64,000 nucleotides of DNA from Kappaphycus alvarezii (taxonomy: Eukaryota; Rhodophyta; Florideophyceae; Gigartinales; Solieriaceae): assembly GCA_002205965.3 (NCBI GenBank), contig NADL03000118.1:1-64000 (forward strand), read 5' to 3'. Of the stretch, positions 1 through 9,260 are shown one piece after another. The position numbers and the translations under genes were made by a program. The notes beneath the pieces were generated by a model, which saw only the letters and a list, made by a program, of their open reading frames with translations, did not search any database and had not been told where the DNA came from. How positions within the stretch are numbered: position 1 is the first letter of the stretch; every line of letters starts with the position of its first letter.

Positions 1-116
1 GGGAGATATCTAGATTACTAAATATATCTCCATCCGGTTCCATCGTGGGCACAACTTGATCCATACTCTCCATTCCAGGCCCCACCAGTCCAACACTTTC
101 CATTCCCCCTGTTCCC

Positions 117-477
117 TCATCCTCCTCCTCCTCCTCCTCCTCCTCCCCCCATACTCCTCTTCATCCTCTCCTCATCCTCCTCATCCTCCTCATCCTCCTC
201 ATCCTTCTCCCGAGCCTCGTGCACTAGCTCAGGGGCTAACCATTCCTCGAAGGACTCCCCGCTCTCCTCCTCGACCTTCTCAGCCTCTCCCTCACTTACC
301 TCCCTCGCTTCTTCTTCTATGAAGAGGCGGCGAACGAACTCGATGATTTGCTTCTTTGTTTGCCGCCGGATGTAGTCGTCGGCATCGGTTGGCCCGTAGG
401 CGGCGAGACGAAGGCCATTGATGGGACGGGAAGGGCGGTTTTTTGGAAATGGGGACAGAGGGGCGAAGGTTGTTCAT
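117..477 (-). CDS. Candidate host protein or exon with acidic C-terminus
   Basis: An open minus-strand frame runs from about 471 to a TGA at 117-119. It reads like real protein: a charged helical stretch (DADDYIRRQTKKQIIEFVRR) is followed by an EEE-rich segment, a DEEDEED acidic run and a poly-Gly end encoded by the simple repeat. An ATG at 475-477 lies in another frame and would join this frame if the A6 run near 436 were one base shorter, so a homopolymer error is likely. Alternatively, a textbook splice donor (AG, then GTAAGT, complement of 294-299) could end exon 1 at 300, making the acidic part intronic. No family recognised. It may be a chance GA-rich ORF, but the helical part argues against that. 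Confidence 0.4.
118..207. repeat. CTC / TCATCCTCC simple repeats
   Basis: A (CTC)n run lies at about 118-151, followed by repeated TCATCCTCC units to about 207. On the minus strand they encode poly-Gly and Glu/Asp runs at the end of the candidate host frame. Confidence 0.9.
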
Positions 478-1039
478 TTTGATAGACGTCGGGGAACGGG
501 AGGCAATGTAGGGTGTTTTGGGTGTGTGGGGGAGAGAGGTGATGAGTAAAATGATCGGGGCATTTGGAACTTAGAATAAAGGGGTTTAAATAGGCTCCCG
601 GGCAGGTTCTATAGATTAAATAGGTAAAATAAATCTGCAAGGGATTTTGTAGTATTGCATTTGCGCCCTTTTTCTCAAAAAAAACGAATTTGGAGGAGGA
701 GGTAAGCAAAAAGGGAAAAAGAACTTGATTCGGGATCGATTCAGAGGGGTATACAGTAAAAATATCTAGATAAAATGGAAGTAAATTTGGGGAGGACCGC
801 GGTAATGATAAGCGAGGTTCAGGAGGACGAGGAAGGACCGGAACTATAAGCAAATTTGGACAAGGAGAGGTAGTACAGTAAACTATAGGCCTGTAGATGA
901 CGGCGACAAAAAAAATCTGCGCCTAACACCTCCGCACGCTTCTGTGCCACACTGTACAACTCGTAAAGATTTACTCTATCCCCATGGTTTATTTATAGTA
1001 CCTTCATTCTCGTGAGAGCAGACATTGAATTGTAATGAT
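478..1039. other. No gene seen
   Basis: Only overlapping frames without recognisable protein character. It may contain the upstream region of the candidate gene ending at 117. Confidence 0.4.
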
Positions 1040-1145
1040 ACACAGTGTCCTTGCTTCCCATATTGAGTCGATTGTAGTTGTCTCGAAAACTTTAGGATAG
1101 ATCGGATATTTCTTCCAACAGTAAAAACACCGGAGCCTTTCCCCC
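1040..1145 (+). repeat. T1 LINE tail
   Basis: A 5'-truncated T1 tail in sense orientation: TTGAGTCGATTGTAGTTGTC, then AGGATAGATCGGATAT, then a C-rich end (GAGCCTTTCCCCC). The flanks show no clean TSD, only weak similarity of TTGTAATGATA to TTGTCATACTA. Confidence 0.8.
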
Positions 1146-1518
1146 TTGTCATACTAGAAAATATTGCTGCGTCCCCATATATCGAATAATGTTTTGCTTA
1201 CGTCAAGAGTGAGAAAAGGGGGGAGTGGGATTTCATTTGCTGTAATGGAGATCGTCCTAGATTTGATGTCACACGCTGCTTACCCTATAGGCTGTCTTAC
1301 TCTAGTATTTTGAGGGACACTGTGGGCTTCCATTACGTTCTTCACTAGTTAAGCTCCTCTGCACATCAGGACGTCGGATAGCAGCTACAACATCTTTTCA
1401 AAATTAAGCCATCCTACAATTTCCCTCTGTAATAGAAATATTGGCTAAAAACATCAGAGGGAAGTCAAGGTAATGTAAAATTCATTGCTGGAGGAAGCTG
1501 ACAAAAATAAAACATTTT

Positions 1519-1674
1519 ACGTGTGTGTAATCTTTACGGGATGTGGAAAAAGCATGTGGAGAACATGCTGAGGGGATTACAAAGAAACTAACGCGTGTGT
1601 GTGTGTAATCTTACGGGATGTGGAAAAGAGCATGTGGGAGAACATGCTGAGGGGGATTACAGAGAAATTAACAT
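1519..1674. repeat. Tandem duplication, about 77-bp unit
   Basis: Two adjacent units share TACGGGATGTGGAAAA, CATGTGG, GAACATGCTGAG and GGATTACA. Unit 1 is about 1519-1592 and unit 2 about 1601-1674, with single-base indels between them and a short GT run at the joint. They sit just past the 3' side of the LINE fragment (minus sense). Confidence 0.85.
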
Positions 1675-1677
1675 GCA

Positions 1678-2584
1678 TAGGGGATGAGAGAGAAACTAAT
1701 CGGAAATGCATCTGGTAAGAACTTGACGAGCTTGTAACCCATGCAAGCAGAACACAAAGCGCGTGATTAGGAGGTGCAGCTCCCATTGGGGAGTGCCTCG
1801 ACGGCAGCAGCGAACGTAGAAAAGGCGCCGGAAGAAAGTCGCACCGTCGGCCCCAAGGGCTCCGAACACATCAATACCAACAGGAAGAAGCCGTATATCG
1901 TTCGTGTGGCAGACTAGACCGTAGTGCGTGTGTTTCGCACGTTCAGCCATTGAGGCAGCTGCGCCGCCAGATAGGGCACACTGGGAAACGCGAGAAGTGA
2001 CGTGTGGATGGGCCACTGTGACATCCAAAGCAATATCCTTCGGGTCGAGCCATATGCAGCAGGGATATAAAGATCTATGCGAAGGGCGGACGAGGAAGAG
2101 GACGAAGGGGGAAGGGGAGGAAGCAGATGTTCAAGAGAGGCAGAAATTCCAAGCTCCTTACAGTAGCGATGGAGAGCGTTACGCAAGACATTGTGGCGAC
2201 GAGTCTGCCCATCGTTGTACTTACAGGTGAGGGCATGTTTGCCCAGGGGATCGAGCACCGGGGCGATGTCGTTGGAACGGCGAGCACATACCGGACATCG
2301 ATCATGACCAGAGAAAATCGCGCGGCCGAGGCGTAGAGATACAGCGACTATCCAAGCTTGCGAGGACAGATAGGTGCCGCGGTGAGGGTGCGGTAAAGTA
2401 GAGAAAGCTGAACAGGCGGACGACTCACGGACAGATAGGAGGCGAGATCTGTCGCGGTCAGAGGATGATCGGAAGATCCGATCAAACGTCGAACTGTGAA
2501 GCTCAGACGAGATAGCAGACTGGAGCCGTTCGTCGGGGACCGGCGTTTGACACCTCTGAAACAGGGAAGTGGGCGACATGCGAA
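1678..2584 (-). pseudogene. LINE 3' coding fragment, copy 1 (RLE domain)
   Basis: The minus strand encodes the C-terminal part of a non-LTR retrotransposon polyprotein. Going downstream there is an RT-thumb-like leader (LQSAISSELHSSTFDRIFRS), a CCHC-type knuckle (CPVC, 16 residues, then HALTC) with the neighbouring RRHNVLRNAL, and an RLE-like block (RIDLYIP, then DVTVAHP, with AERAKHTHYG). The RLE block is split by a frameshift near 2030-2050. The architecture matches the better preserved copy at 50.8 kb. The longest frame, 1914-2789, reads across the joint with copy 2. There is no RT catalytic core here, so this is a 5'-truncated, broken copy. The family assignment rests on domain order, not a database match. 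Confidence 0.8.
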
Positions 2585-3269
2585 GGGGGATGAGAGAGAA
2601 ACTAATCGGAAATGCATCTGGTAAGAACTTGACGAGCTTGCAACCCATGCAAAGCAGAACACAAAGCGCGTGATTAGGAGGTGCAGCTCCCATTGGGAGT
2701 GGTGCCTCGACGGGCAGCAGCGAACGTAGAAAGGCGCCGGAAGAAAGTCGCCCCGCCGGCCCCAAGGGCACCGAACACATCAATACCAACAGGAAGAAGC
2801 CGTATATCGTTCGTGTGGCAGACTAGACCGTAGTGTGTGTGTTTCGCACGTTCAGCCATTGAGGCAGCTGCGCCGCCAGATAGGGCACACTTGGAAACGC
2901 GAGAAGTGACGTGTGGATGGGCCACTGTGACATCCAAAGCGATATCCTTCGGGTCGAGGCCATATGCAGCAGGGATATAAAGATCTATGCGAAGGCGGAC
3001 GAGGGAGAGGACGAAGGGGGAAGGTGAGGAAGCAGATGTTCAAGAGAGGCAGAAATTCCAAGCTCCTTACAGTAACGATGGAGAGCGTTACGTAAGACAT
3101 TTGGCGACGAGTCTGCCCATCGTTGTACTTACAGGGGGAACGTTTGGGTGTTTTACTGTTGGAAGATATTTCCGACCTGTACTTACAGGTGAGGGCATGT
3201 TTGCCCAGGGAATCGAGCAACGGGGCGATGTCGTTGGAAAGGCGAGCACATACCGGACATCGATCATGA
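2585..3269 (-). pseudogene. LINE 3' coding fragment, copy 2 (tandem duplicate)
   Basis: A near-identical repeat of 1678-2306, lying upstream of copy 1 in the sense direction. It carries the same GKHALTCKY, DVTVAHPHVTSR and LLPVGIDVFGALG blocks. Differences from copy 1 are mainly single-base indels plus a 43-bp T1 insertion with an 11-bp TSD at 3124-3188 that copy 1 lacks. The reading frames are broken, so no product is expected. Confidence 0.85.
3124..3188 (-). mobile_element. 43-bp T1 LINE tail with 11-bp TSD
   Basis: TGTACTTACAG occurs at 3124-3134 and again at 3178-3188. Between them lie 43 bp (3135-3177) of T1 tail in minus sense (GGGGAACGTTTGGGTGTTTT and so on). The tandem sister copy, near 2216-2226, has a single TGTACTTACAG and no insert, giving the empty site directly. 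Confidence 0.93.
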
Positions 3270-3455
3270 CGGAAAAAAAACCCTTGCCGTCGTCGCCCAA
3301 GGCGCCATAGATATCAATCCCGACGGGGGAGAGGAGATATCGTTTTGGTTGCAGTAAGTGCCGTAATGACGATGTTTCTCGCGCTCGGCGAGAGTTGCGG
3401 CAGCGCCAGCGGTAACCGTACTTGGCGAAATGTGGCGGCTTGCGGAACTACAGAG
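3270..3455 (-). pseudogene. Fragment of a second LINE lineage
   Basis: Closely similar to 42790-42960: both contain GGCGCCATAGATATCAAT, CTCGGCGAGAG or CTCTGCGAGTG, and a GCGGTAACCG block. It abuts copy 2 abruptly at about 3270, so the junction joins two LINE lineages. On the minus strand it would encode part of the RLE domain (ARNIVITALTATKTI, compared with QKIAITALTATKTI at 42.8 kb). Confidence 0.75.
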
Positions 3456-3736
3456 AGAAACCCAAACTCCCCCGCTTTATTGCGTATCGCAGACCAACTG
3501 TCAATGCTTCTCTGCCATGAAGCACCGAAATATTCACCTTTAATAGTTTTCAATCCTAGGTGTCAAGTAATAGGGACTTCTGAAATGCCACCATCACTGT
3601 TACCTCCTAGAAGAATCTCTCAAGATTTGAGAGACACTACTTTTTAAATTTATCCGGTCACAAATTTAAATGCATCTTCATCGGACTACGAACTTTCCCA
3701 CCACTCGCAATAAACTGATTCAGATTACCGCACCCA
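3456..3736. other. No gene seen
   Basis: No supported frame or repeat recognised before the T4 insertion. Confidence 0.4.
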
Positions 3737-3902
3737 CTTTAAGTCATTGAGCATTGAGCCGGCTCTGTAAGGAAGGTCATGTACTGTAGTGTTACCCATC
3801 AGCGACGACTTATCCCACATAACGCATTAGCCGCGTGGATATAACCGACCACATCTTCCATGCATGAAAATAACCCAAAAATTCCCCCCCCCTTTAAGTC
3901 AT
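3737..3902 (+). mobile_element. 144-bp T4 LINE tail with 11-bp TSD
   Basis: CTTTAAGTCAT at 3737-3747 is repeated at 3892-3902. The 144 bp between them end in AACCCAAAAATTCCCCCCCC and contain GGATATAACCGACCACAT. Relatives lie at 8351-8401 and about 55205-55285. Confidence 0.88.
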
Positions 3903-4412
3903 CTCTATAGCGTTTACTGAGATTTTCCAGTATTTTTGGGCTATGCATGAAGGAAAGAGAGAGCGTGTTGGGATGAATGCGGCTTACTCTTGACCAATTA
4001 ATAAGCATACTCCTCCTTTATGATCAACATCCATGAAGGGAAACGTTTCAACCAACCAGATCCTCAGAAACATGGTTGCACTCTATTCAAATTCGTCATG
4101 TGATATCGTTCTACTGGAAACTACCACCACGCCGATAGAAACCCCGCTAATTACTGAGTGCTCTTCTTTACATATTATACAAAAAGTGTTACGTATAAGA
4201 AATGTACAGGCCGCTTCCGTCTTGCACTAATGAAATACTACAATACTGCGCGAAACTTTCTTTTGTATTTTCTCAGGAGTTCCACCCATTCGAAAGCTTC
4301 AGTTGCGTTCAAATTCATATACATGACACAAGCTACTTATAAATTGGAGGCAAACAATAAACTAGGTAATGGTTTTCCCATTTGAAAATTTTGACCCGAG
4401 CCAGCGTTCCAA

Positions 4413-4477
4413 GGGGGAAAACTTTGGTTTTAATGATTGAAAAACAAGGTCGGCTGTAATCCCGGATAATATTGGTA
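4413..4477 (-). mobile_element. T5 LINE tail, interrupted by T2
   Basis: Minus-sense T5 tail: GGGGGAAAACTTTGG, then AAGGTCGGCTGTAATCCCGG. A copy with a TSD lies at 19528-19596. The T2 tail at 4478-4566 is inserted at its inner end, so T5 was here first. Confidence 0.8.
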
Positions 4478-4576
4478 TGCTTGGCCAATATACGGTATCT
4501 ACGCTCCGTACAAATTTACTGGGTACCAACCCACATATCTACCACAGTAATTAAGCCCACATTTCAAATATTGGTA
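4468..4576 (+). mobile_element. 89-bp T2 LINE tail with 10-bp TSD
   Basis: AATATTGGTA at 4468-4477 is repeated at 4567-4576, enclosing 89 bp of T2 tail (GGCCAATATACGGTATCTAC, CTGGGTACCAACCC, CTACCACAGTAATTAAGCCC). The same tail ends the LINE at 50.8-51.75 kb. Confidence 0.9.
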
Positions 4577-4624
4577 AGTGAAGGTACGGTCTTGTAATGT
4601 CACAACCTGCGCGAAGTCAAACAC

Positions 4625-4888
4625 TTACTGATCCTCGTCCTCAATCGAATCTGGCTCTAATGGGTCGCTATTAACGTCGTCGCCTTCCACAGAATTAGAG
4701 TCAGACCAATCCATCCAGCTAACCGGCACCCACAGGCGCTCAGTTCCATACGGGCCCTGCAGAGGCAAACCGGTGGTCTTCTCCATGCTCGTAATAGCCT
4801 CGCCCGCGCGCCTAGTGTACGCCTGCCCATAGGCGACTTCGGGTTGAATGTGATAGGGGCGGCTTCCTGAGAAGATAGGGACTGCTCG
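4625..4888 (-). CDS. Unrecognised open frame, acidic C-terminus
   Basis: A minus-strand frame is open for 88 codons, from a stop at 4889-4891 to a TAA at 4625-4627, without an early ATG. It looks like protein: GEAITSMEKTTGLPLQGPYG, then RLWVPVSWMDWSD, then a Glu/Asp-rich end (EPDSIEDEDQ). Its base composition is more even than the AT-rich surroundings. A second frame upstream (4893-5150) may be its continuation after a frameshift. The proline/aromatic region followed by an acidic tail is faintly like ORF3 of the gypsy element, but I cannot claim homology. It could be an exon or a transposon ORF remnant. Confidence 0.35.
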   Translation of the reverse strand, partial: RAVPIFSGSRPYHIQPEVAYGQAYTRRAGEAITSMEKTTGLPLQGPYGTERLWVPVSWMDWSDSNSVEGDDVNSDPLEPDSIEDEDQ

Positions 4889-4891
4889 TTA

Positions 4892-5751
4892 CTTATTTGT
4901 GACGGGCGTGAGGGGTTCGGTAGACACGGAACGATGACGATGGTCCTGTTTGATTTGGCAGTGAAGGGGCAACCTCTGGGTCCGAGCGAATTCCGTCATA
5001 GACGGTGGCCAAGTGAAGAGCAGCAAAGTGCCGTCTTGCGCGTTGTGCCAGTAGTGCGATGCCCGGCAAAAGGAGGCAGAAAAAATCCACCATCACAACC
5101 GTGGCGAGCCATGGTGTAATCGCTTGAAAAACTTCCGGTAAGCGTTCCAATTATTGTAGCTTATTCCCTTACAGTGTGCTACTTGATGACTTCTCCAAGT
5201 ATCTCGTATCATCGCCCAATCTTATCTCTGAAACATTGAAACAGCTATAAATCCCCCTTTTTGAAGCATTCCGATAATGTTCGGTTGTATTTCGAACTTC
5301 CTCAACCCCCAATTAAATCGCCTACTGGGCACCAGTGAATGATACGCAAATTAGCATCAAGCTTTACGTACTATTCAAAACAAAAACAACATTGCCGGCT
5401 TCGCAAGCTTCCTACTTTGCAGCCGCGGTAAAAAAAAAGTAAACTTACGTGTGCGCCGAGCACTAACTGGTGCACTTCCCAAGGAGCCGACAAATGGCTG
5501 TGAGCCTGATGTATGCAGAGTGCGTATAGCCGTTCTTACTTGATGCGTTTATCTACTAGGAGGAAAAATTTGTTTAATTCGCAAAGTAGTTCTTCAAATG
5601 TGGAAACGACGTTACTACCTATGAACAAGTATATGTAGTTAGAAGTTTGGATTGACTGAATTTTGATCAACCTAGCCCACATACTCTTTTGTAGCTTGGT
5701 GGCATTATTTCCCCGCACTCTAGTGCTGATCTCTCTTCTACTTGCTGGTAG
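4892..5751. other. No certain gene
   Basis: One minus frame (4893-5150, 85 codons with ATG) may belong to the ORF at 4625-4888. The rest is AT-rich without recognisable content. Confidence 0.35.
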
Positions 5752-5890
5752 AGGAGAAAAGGTTTGGGGTTTTACTCTTGGAAGATATATTAGATCTATC
5801 CCATGTTTTCCAGACAACCACAATCGACTCAAAAAAGTATACCGACACAGCAATGGGAAGGAACTACGCTTCCTAAAACGCTACCTTCAG
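5752..5890 (-). mobile_element. T1 LINE tail, longer copy
   Basis: Minus-sense T1: AAAAGGTTTGGGGTTTTACT, then GATCTATCCCATGTTTTCC, AGACAACCACAATCGACTC, and CGACACAGCAATGGGAAGG, which is the 3' UTR of the T1 LINE. The 5' end fades near 5890. No TSD found. Confidence 0.85.
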
Positions 5891-5978
5891 TGTAGTGTTA
5901 CCTGCGCTTGCCGTAACATTTTAGGTGCATCCACACTGCCATACAAGTTGACTAGGCATCTGCCTGCAAATCTCCAAC

Positions 5979-6058
5979 AGTTAACCAACCAAAGCAATGA
6001 TCAAATATATCTTCCAAGAGCAAAACACCCAAACCTTTTCACCTTTAGTTAACCAACC
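5979..6058 (+). mobile_element. 56-bp T1 LINE tail with 12-bp TSD
   Basis: AGTTAACCAACC at 5979-5990 is repeated at 6047-6058. The 56-bp insert (5991-6046) is the sense T1 tail ending AACACCCAAACCTTTTCACC. It is separate from the minus-sense T1 copy at 5752-5890, so the inverted appearance of the pair is coincidental. Confidence 0.92.
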
Positions 6059-6347
6059 TACCTCACAGTCCCTCTAGTAGTGATGTTTCAACTCCCAAAA
6101 TATCGATAATGTGAGCCGAAAGATCCAAGACATACATATGTCGACATAAAAATTCTATGGAAGCCCTTGATATTCACAAAAATGAGTCTAGGAGGGGTTT
6201 CACGTTTTTAGCGGAAGGTGCGATTGTTGTGAGAAAACAAGCCTCGACAAACATGCATAGTGAAATGAGCTCGGTTTATCCATACAGACACTATATCGTC
6301 TAATTCATTGGGGATATACAGTATATATGGGTCCTATACTTCAAAGT

Positions 6348-6410
6348 GGGGGGGGGATTTAGGGTGTTTTTAATACACGAAAATGAGGTCAGCTGTTCCC
6401 TGAGGGATTT
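6348..6410 (-). repeat. T5-like tail, diverged
   Basis: A G9 run is followed by TTTAATACACGAAAATGAGG and TCAGCTGTTCCCTGAGGGAT, parallel to the T5 layout. More diverged than the 4.4 and 19.5 kb copies. Apart from this, 6059-6805 shows nothing recognisable. Confidence 0.5.
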
Positions 6411-6805
6411 TGTCCTTCAAAGACACGAGAGACGAGCCATGTTTTATATTCAAAATTGCTGAGAATTTGACGGTGCGTCATCAGGAATCGTGATTACTCG
6501 TGGAGTGATAACATTTACGGCGAAGTTACGTAAAGGGTGCCTTGTACGATTCAGTCACTGCACTGGTTCGATATGTAACTACCATTTAGTTATCATTCTG
6601 CCTGAGTAAACGAAAACTTGCAGTCACGGAAACCTACAGCTCCATGTACTTGTATGGTAAGAGTATTTCTAATTTTCCTGGTGTCAAGCGTAGAAATCCA
6701 CTGTAACATGATAAATGCAATACCGCCACTTCCCTTATTCATCTCACTTCATGCTACATTTGTACTCATGTTTACGATGTAGTCACTATCTGATAACTCC
6801 GGAAC

Positions 6806-6855
6806 TTAGCCGAACGTATCTTCCAAATGTAAACCACCCAAACAGTCCCCTTCTG
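6806..6855 (+). repeat. T1 LINE tail, short
   Basis: Sense T1 tail: GAACGTATCTTCCAAATGTA, then CCACCCAAACAGTCCCC. No clear TSD. Confidence 0.7.
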
Positions 6856-6947
6856 CACTCCTCTCGAAAACATCTTGAATCCTGTTACTGCGTCTCTCCT
6901 TTCTCTGCAGAGTGAACTCTTCGCTTCTTTAAACAATTTCCTTTTAC

Positions 6948-7065
6948 TTTACAAACCTTTCCCCTCTTCCAAGAGTAAAACACACACACAAACCTTTTCT
7001 CCTTACAAACTTAGATCGCATATATCTTCCAACAGTCAAAACACCCAAACTTTTCCCCTTACAAA
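6948..7065 (+). mobile_element. Two T1 tails inserted at one target
   Basis: The target TTTACAAAC (6948-6956), CTTACAAAC (7002-7010), CTTACAAAA (7058-7066) appears three times. The gaps are filled by T1 tails of about 45 bp (6957-7001) and about 47 bp (7010-7056). The second has a 9-bp TSD, CCTTACAAA, at 7001-7009 and 7057-7065. This is best read as two successive insertions. Confidence 0.78.
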
Positions 7066-7066
7066 A

Positions 7067-7468
7067 AATATTGGGTAGAGAAAAGTGCCATTAGCACCTG
7101 CTGCAACATTTCACGTACATTAGCAGTACATTACAAGTATACTAGGTGTCAGCCAGTTTAGATGTTCCAGTCAATGACCCACCCCCTGCCCCGTTTTACG
7201 AATGTAATGTTTGAGTTGATTTACTGCGAGTGGAACCTAGGGTAAAATTCGCACTAGCCTGTCCCGCCTGGTGGCGGCGATGCAAACACTGTGGTGAAAA
7301 TAGGCGCCCTATGGAATAGCGTCCTCCTTTACGAAATTGATTTACATTTAAACAGTACGTTATAATTAATTTACTAACATTACTGTCTACTTTTAGGAGG
7401 ACAACCACTGATTCAGTCGTCCTTTGAACTAAACACATGAGGTTCCATTTGGTACAAGTTTGTGGGTT
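7067..7468. other. No gene seen
   Basis: Nothing certain. A TTTACTGCGAGTGGAA block near 7219-7235 resembles the T6 tail at 44.5 kb but is too short to call. Confidence 0.3.
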
Positions 7469-7759
7469 TAAGTAGGAAGGTTTGGGTGTTTATACTTGGA
7501 AGATATATTATAATCTATCCTGAGGTATTCCAGAAAACGACAATCAACTCAGAAGGGTAATTAAGATACTGTGGTAGGGAGAAGCAACGCTCTATAAAAG
7601 GCAGCCTTAAGGCCGCCATCAACTATGCCGCATCGGATATGACGGTTGCTGCAACATACCTTTTCACCAAGACCCCGTTCTGGTTCACTCTAAGTGAGAA
7701 TTTTCAAATGTAGTTTCACTTAGTCTCTTCTTTGGATTGTATATCAGTGGTAAGTAGGA
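7469..7759 (-). mobile_element. 273-bp 5'-truncated T1 LINE with 9-bp TSD
   Basis: TAAGTAGGA at 7469-7477 is repeated at 7751-7759. The insert is minus-sense T1 with 3' UTR and the end of the ORF; its translation shows AATVISDAA, then LMAAL, like SNAACLMAGL in the other copies. This links tail T1 to the RLE LINE ORF. Confidence 0.75.
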
Positions 7760-7800
7760 TAAGTTCAGAAAAATGCTTGATTCATGGTTTCTTTCTCCAT

Positions 7801-7879
7801 GAAGCTTAGATGGGGAAAGGTTTGCGTGTTTTTACTCTTGAAGATAAATTCGATATGCTAGGATGAGATCGAAGCTTAG
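7801..7879 (-). mobile_element. 61-bp T1 LINE tail with 9-bp TSD
   Basis: GAAGCTTAG at 7801-7809 is repeated at 7871-7879. The 61-bp insert begins ATGGGGAAAGGTTTGCGTG (minus-sense T1). Confidence 0.85.
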
Positions 7880-7892
7880 CAAAAGCTGAACT

Positions 7893-8005
7893 GGAAAGTC
7901 TTGGATGTTTTACTCTCAAAAGATATATTCGATCTATCCTAAAGTTTTCCAGACAGCCACAATAGACTCGCAAAAATGTGCCGACACAGTAACGGGGGAG
8001 GAATA
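7893..8005 (-). repeat. T1 LINE tail
   Basis: Minus-sense T1: GGAAAGTCTTGGATGTTTTA, then GATCTATCCTAAAGTTTTCC and CGACACAGTAACGGGGGAGG. It lies 14 bp from the previous T1 insertion. No TSD found. Confidence 0.78.
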
Positions 8006-8084
8006 CTATCCTACTGCTGTGTCCGTAAATCGCCGTCGCCTTCACCAGTGGCCTTGCTAGATAGTAGGCTCTTCTCCTTTTTAT

Positions 8085-8212
8085 CCTCTAAGTAAAGGCA
8101 AAATCACACTTGAGAGTGAAATGTGGGGTTAATTTACTGTGGTAGATATGTGGTTGGTACCCAGTAAATTTGTACCGAAGCGTCGATACCGTATATTGGC
8201 CTCTAAGTAAAG
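8085..8212 (-). mobile_element. 102-bp T2 LINE tail with 13-bp TSD
   Basis: CCTCTAAGTAAAG at 8085-8097 is repeated at 8200-8212. The insert (8098-8199) is minus-sense T2 (GGGGTTAATTTACTGTGGTA, then GGTTGGTACCCAGTAAATTT). Here the 3' end extends about 25 bp past the CCCC block, so T2 has more than one 3' endpoint. Confidence 0.92.
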
Positions 8213-8213
8213 T

Positions 8214-8305
8214 GGGGGAATGATGGGGTAGTTTATTCCGTCTTCTGACATTTCTAGCTTGGCCGGCCTCCAGCCAGTTTTCTAGCGTTTTGACGGCTTC
8301 CGCCA
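8214..8305 (-). repeat. T3 tail
   Basis: GGGGGAATGATGGGGTAGTT, then CTTCTGACATTTCTAGC. Other copies lie at 10460 and, split by an insertion, at 52714-52939. In sense its end reads LEMSEDGINYPIIPP in one frame (LEVSDDEVNYPIIPP at 10.46 kb), so the tail may overlap a coding end. Confidence 0.78.
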
Positions 8306-8350
8306 ATCTCTTACATTGTAAGCCTTTACCCGCATCACGACATCCCTCAG

Positions 8351-8401
8351 GAACAGCTGACCATATTTTTCATGGATTAAAAACATCCCAAATTTCCCCC
8401 C
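8351..8401 (+). repeat. T4 tail, diverged
   Basis: AGCTGACCATATTTTTCATGG, shortened here to its core GACCATATTTTTCATGG, is followed by ATCCCAAATTTCCCCCC, matching the T4 copy ending at 3891. Confidence 0.6.
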
Positions 8402-9260
8402 TTCTAGCGAGGGGAATCTAAACGAAGTTTGGGATGCATTTCTTCTTTCCCTATATTAAATAAATTTTCAATTGAGTTCAAAATATAATAGTCGCTCGCT
8501 GTCCCACCTTTCAATTGAGTTGCGCACGTTATGTTATCGACTTGCATCTAAACAGTCTCTTAACTGTCATTATACTATTTAAAGTTCTTCCGCAAAGAAT
8601 ACCTTTAGATTTTGTTGTAATGATTTTTATCAAGAGAAAGAGAGCGAGAGACTTTATCTATAAGGTATGAACAACTTAAGTTTCATATTCGCGAAATTTG
8701 ATCATACGGAGAGATTTAAAGATGATAAAAGTACTGCCTCTAGTAGCACTGTCCTTCTAACTAACTTCATATATCCCATTAACACAGCTCTCAAGAAAAT
8801 AACTGCTCCAAAAATTTTGGAAATATTACTAACACAGGTTCAATATATTCTGTTGGGATAGAGCCCAAAACTATGAGTCTGCATTCAATGTTCCATGGCG
8901 GAGCAAAAGCTGAGTATCCTTAATTCGTCATAAACTACATACAGTACTTTATGTTTCTGGAGATAATTTGAATCCAACGTGTCAAAAAAAATGCCCCAAT
9001 TACAATAATAAATATGAAACAATTTCAGTTGGCTTACAGTCTAGGGCCCATCAGTCATCATCTCTTAAGTAGGAACTCTCTCTGATATAAGACCTGCCCT
9101 TAATGCATTTTGAGCGATATCGTAATTTACCTTGACTTGGCAAGTACGCCCCTCTCGCGCAGAAGCACAAACTCTGCTACTCACGTTGTTCAAATGAAAC
9201 AGACTGGACCAACAGCAATATCGGGAAAATCATCGTTCCCCCGCTATCATCATTTGGTCT
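8402..9260. other. AT-rich, no gene seen
   Basis: One 64-codon frame (8667-8861) without recognisable features. Nothing else supported. Confidence 0.4.

Noticed and set aside
317-853. 178-codon minus frame
   Set aside because: It overlaps the more protein-like frame at 117-471, and its sequence looks random and pyrimidine-driven.
5752-6046. T1 as a MITE with terminal inverted repeats
   Set aside because: The right-hand tail has its own 12-bp TSD, most T1 copies have only one end, and longer copies run into a LINE ORF C-terminus, so 5'-truncated LINE insertion explains the data better.
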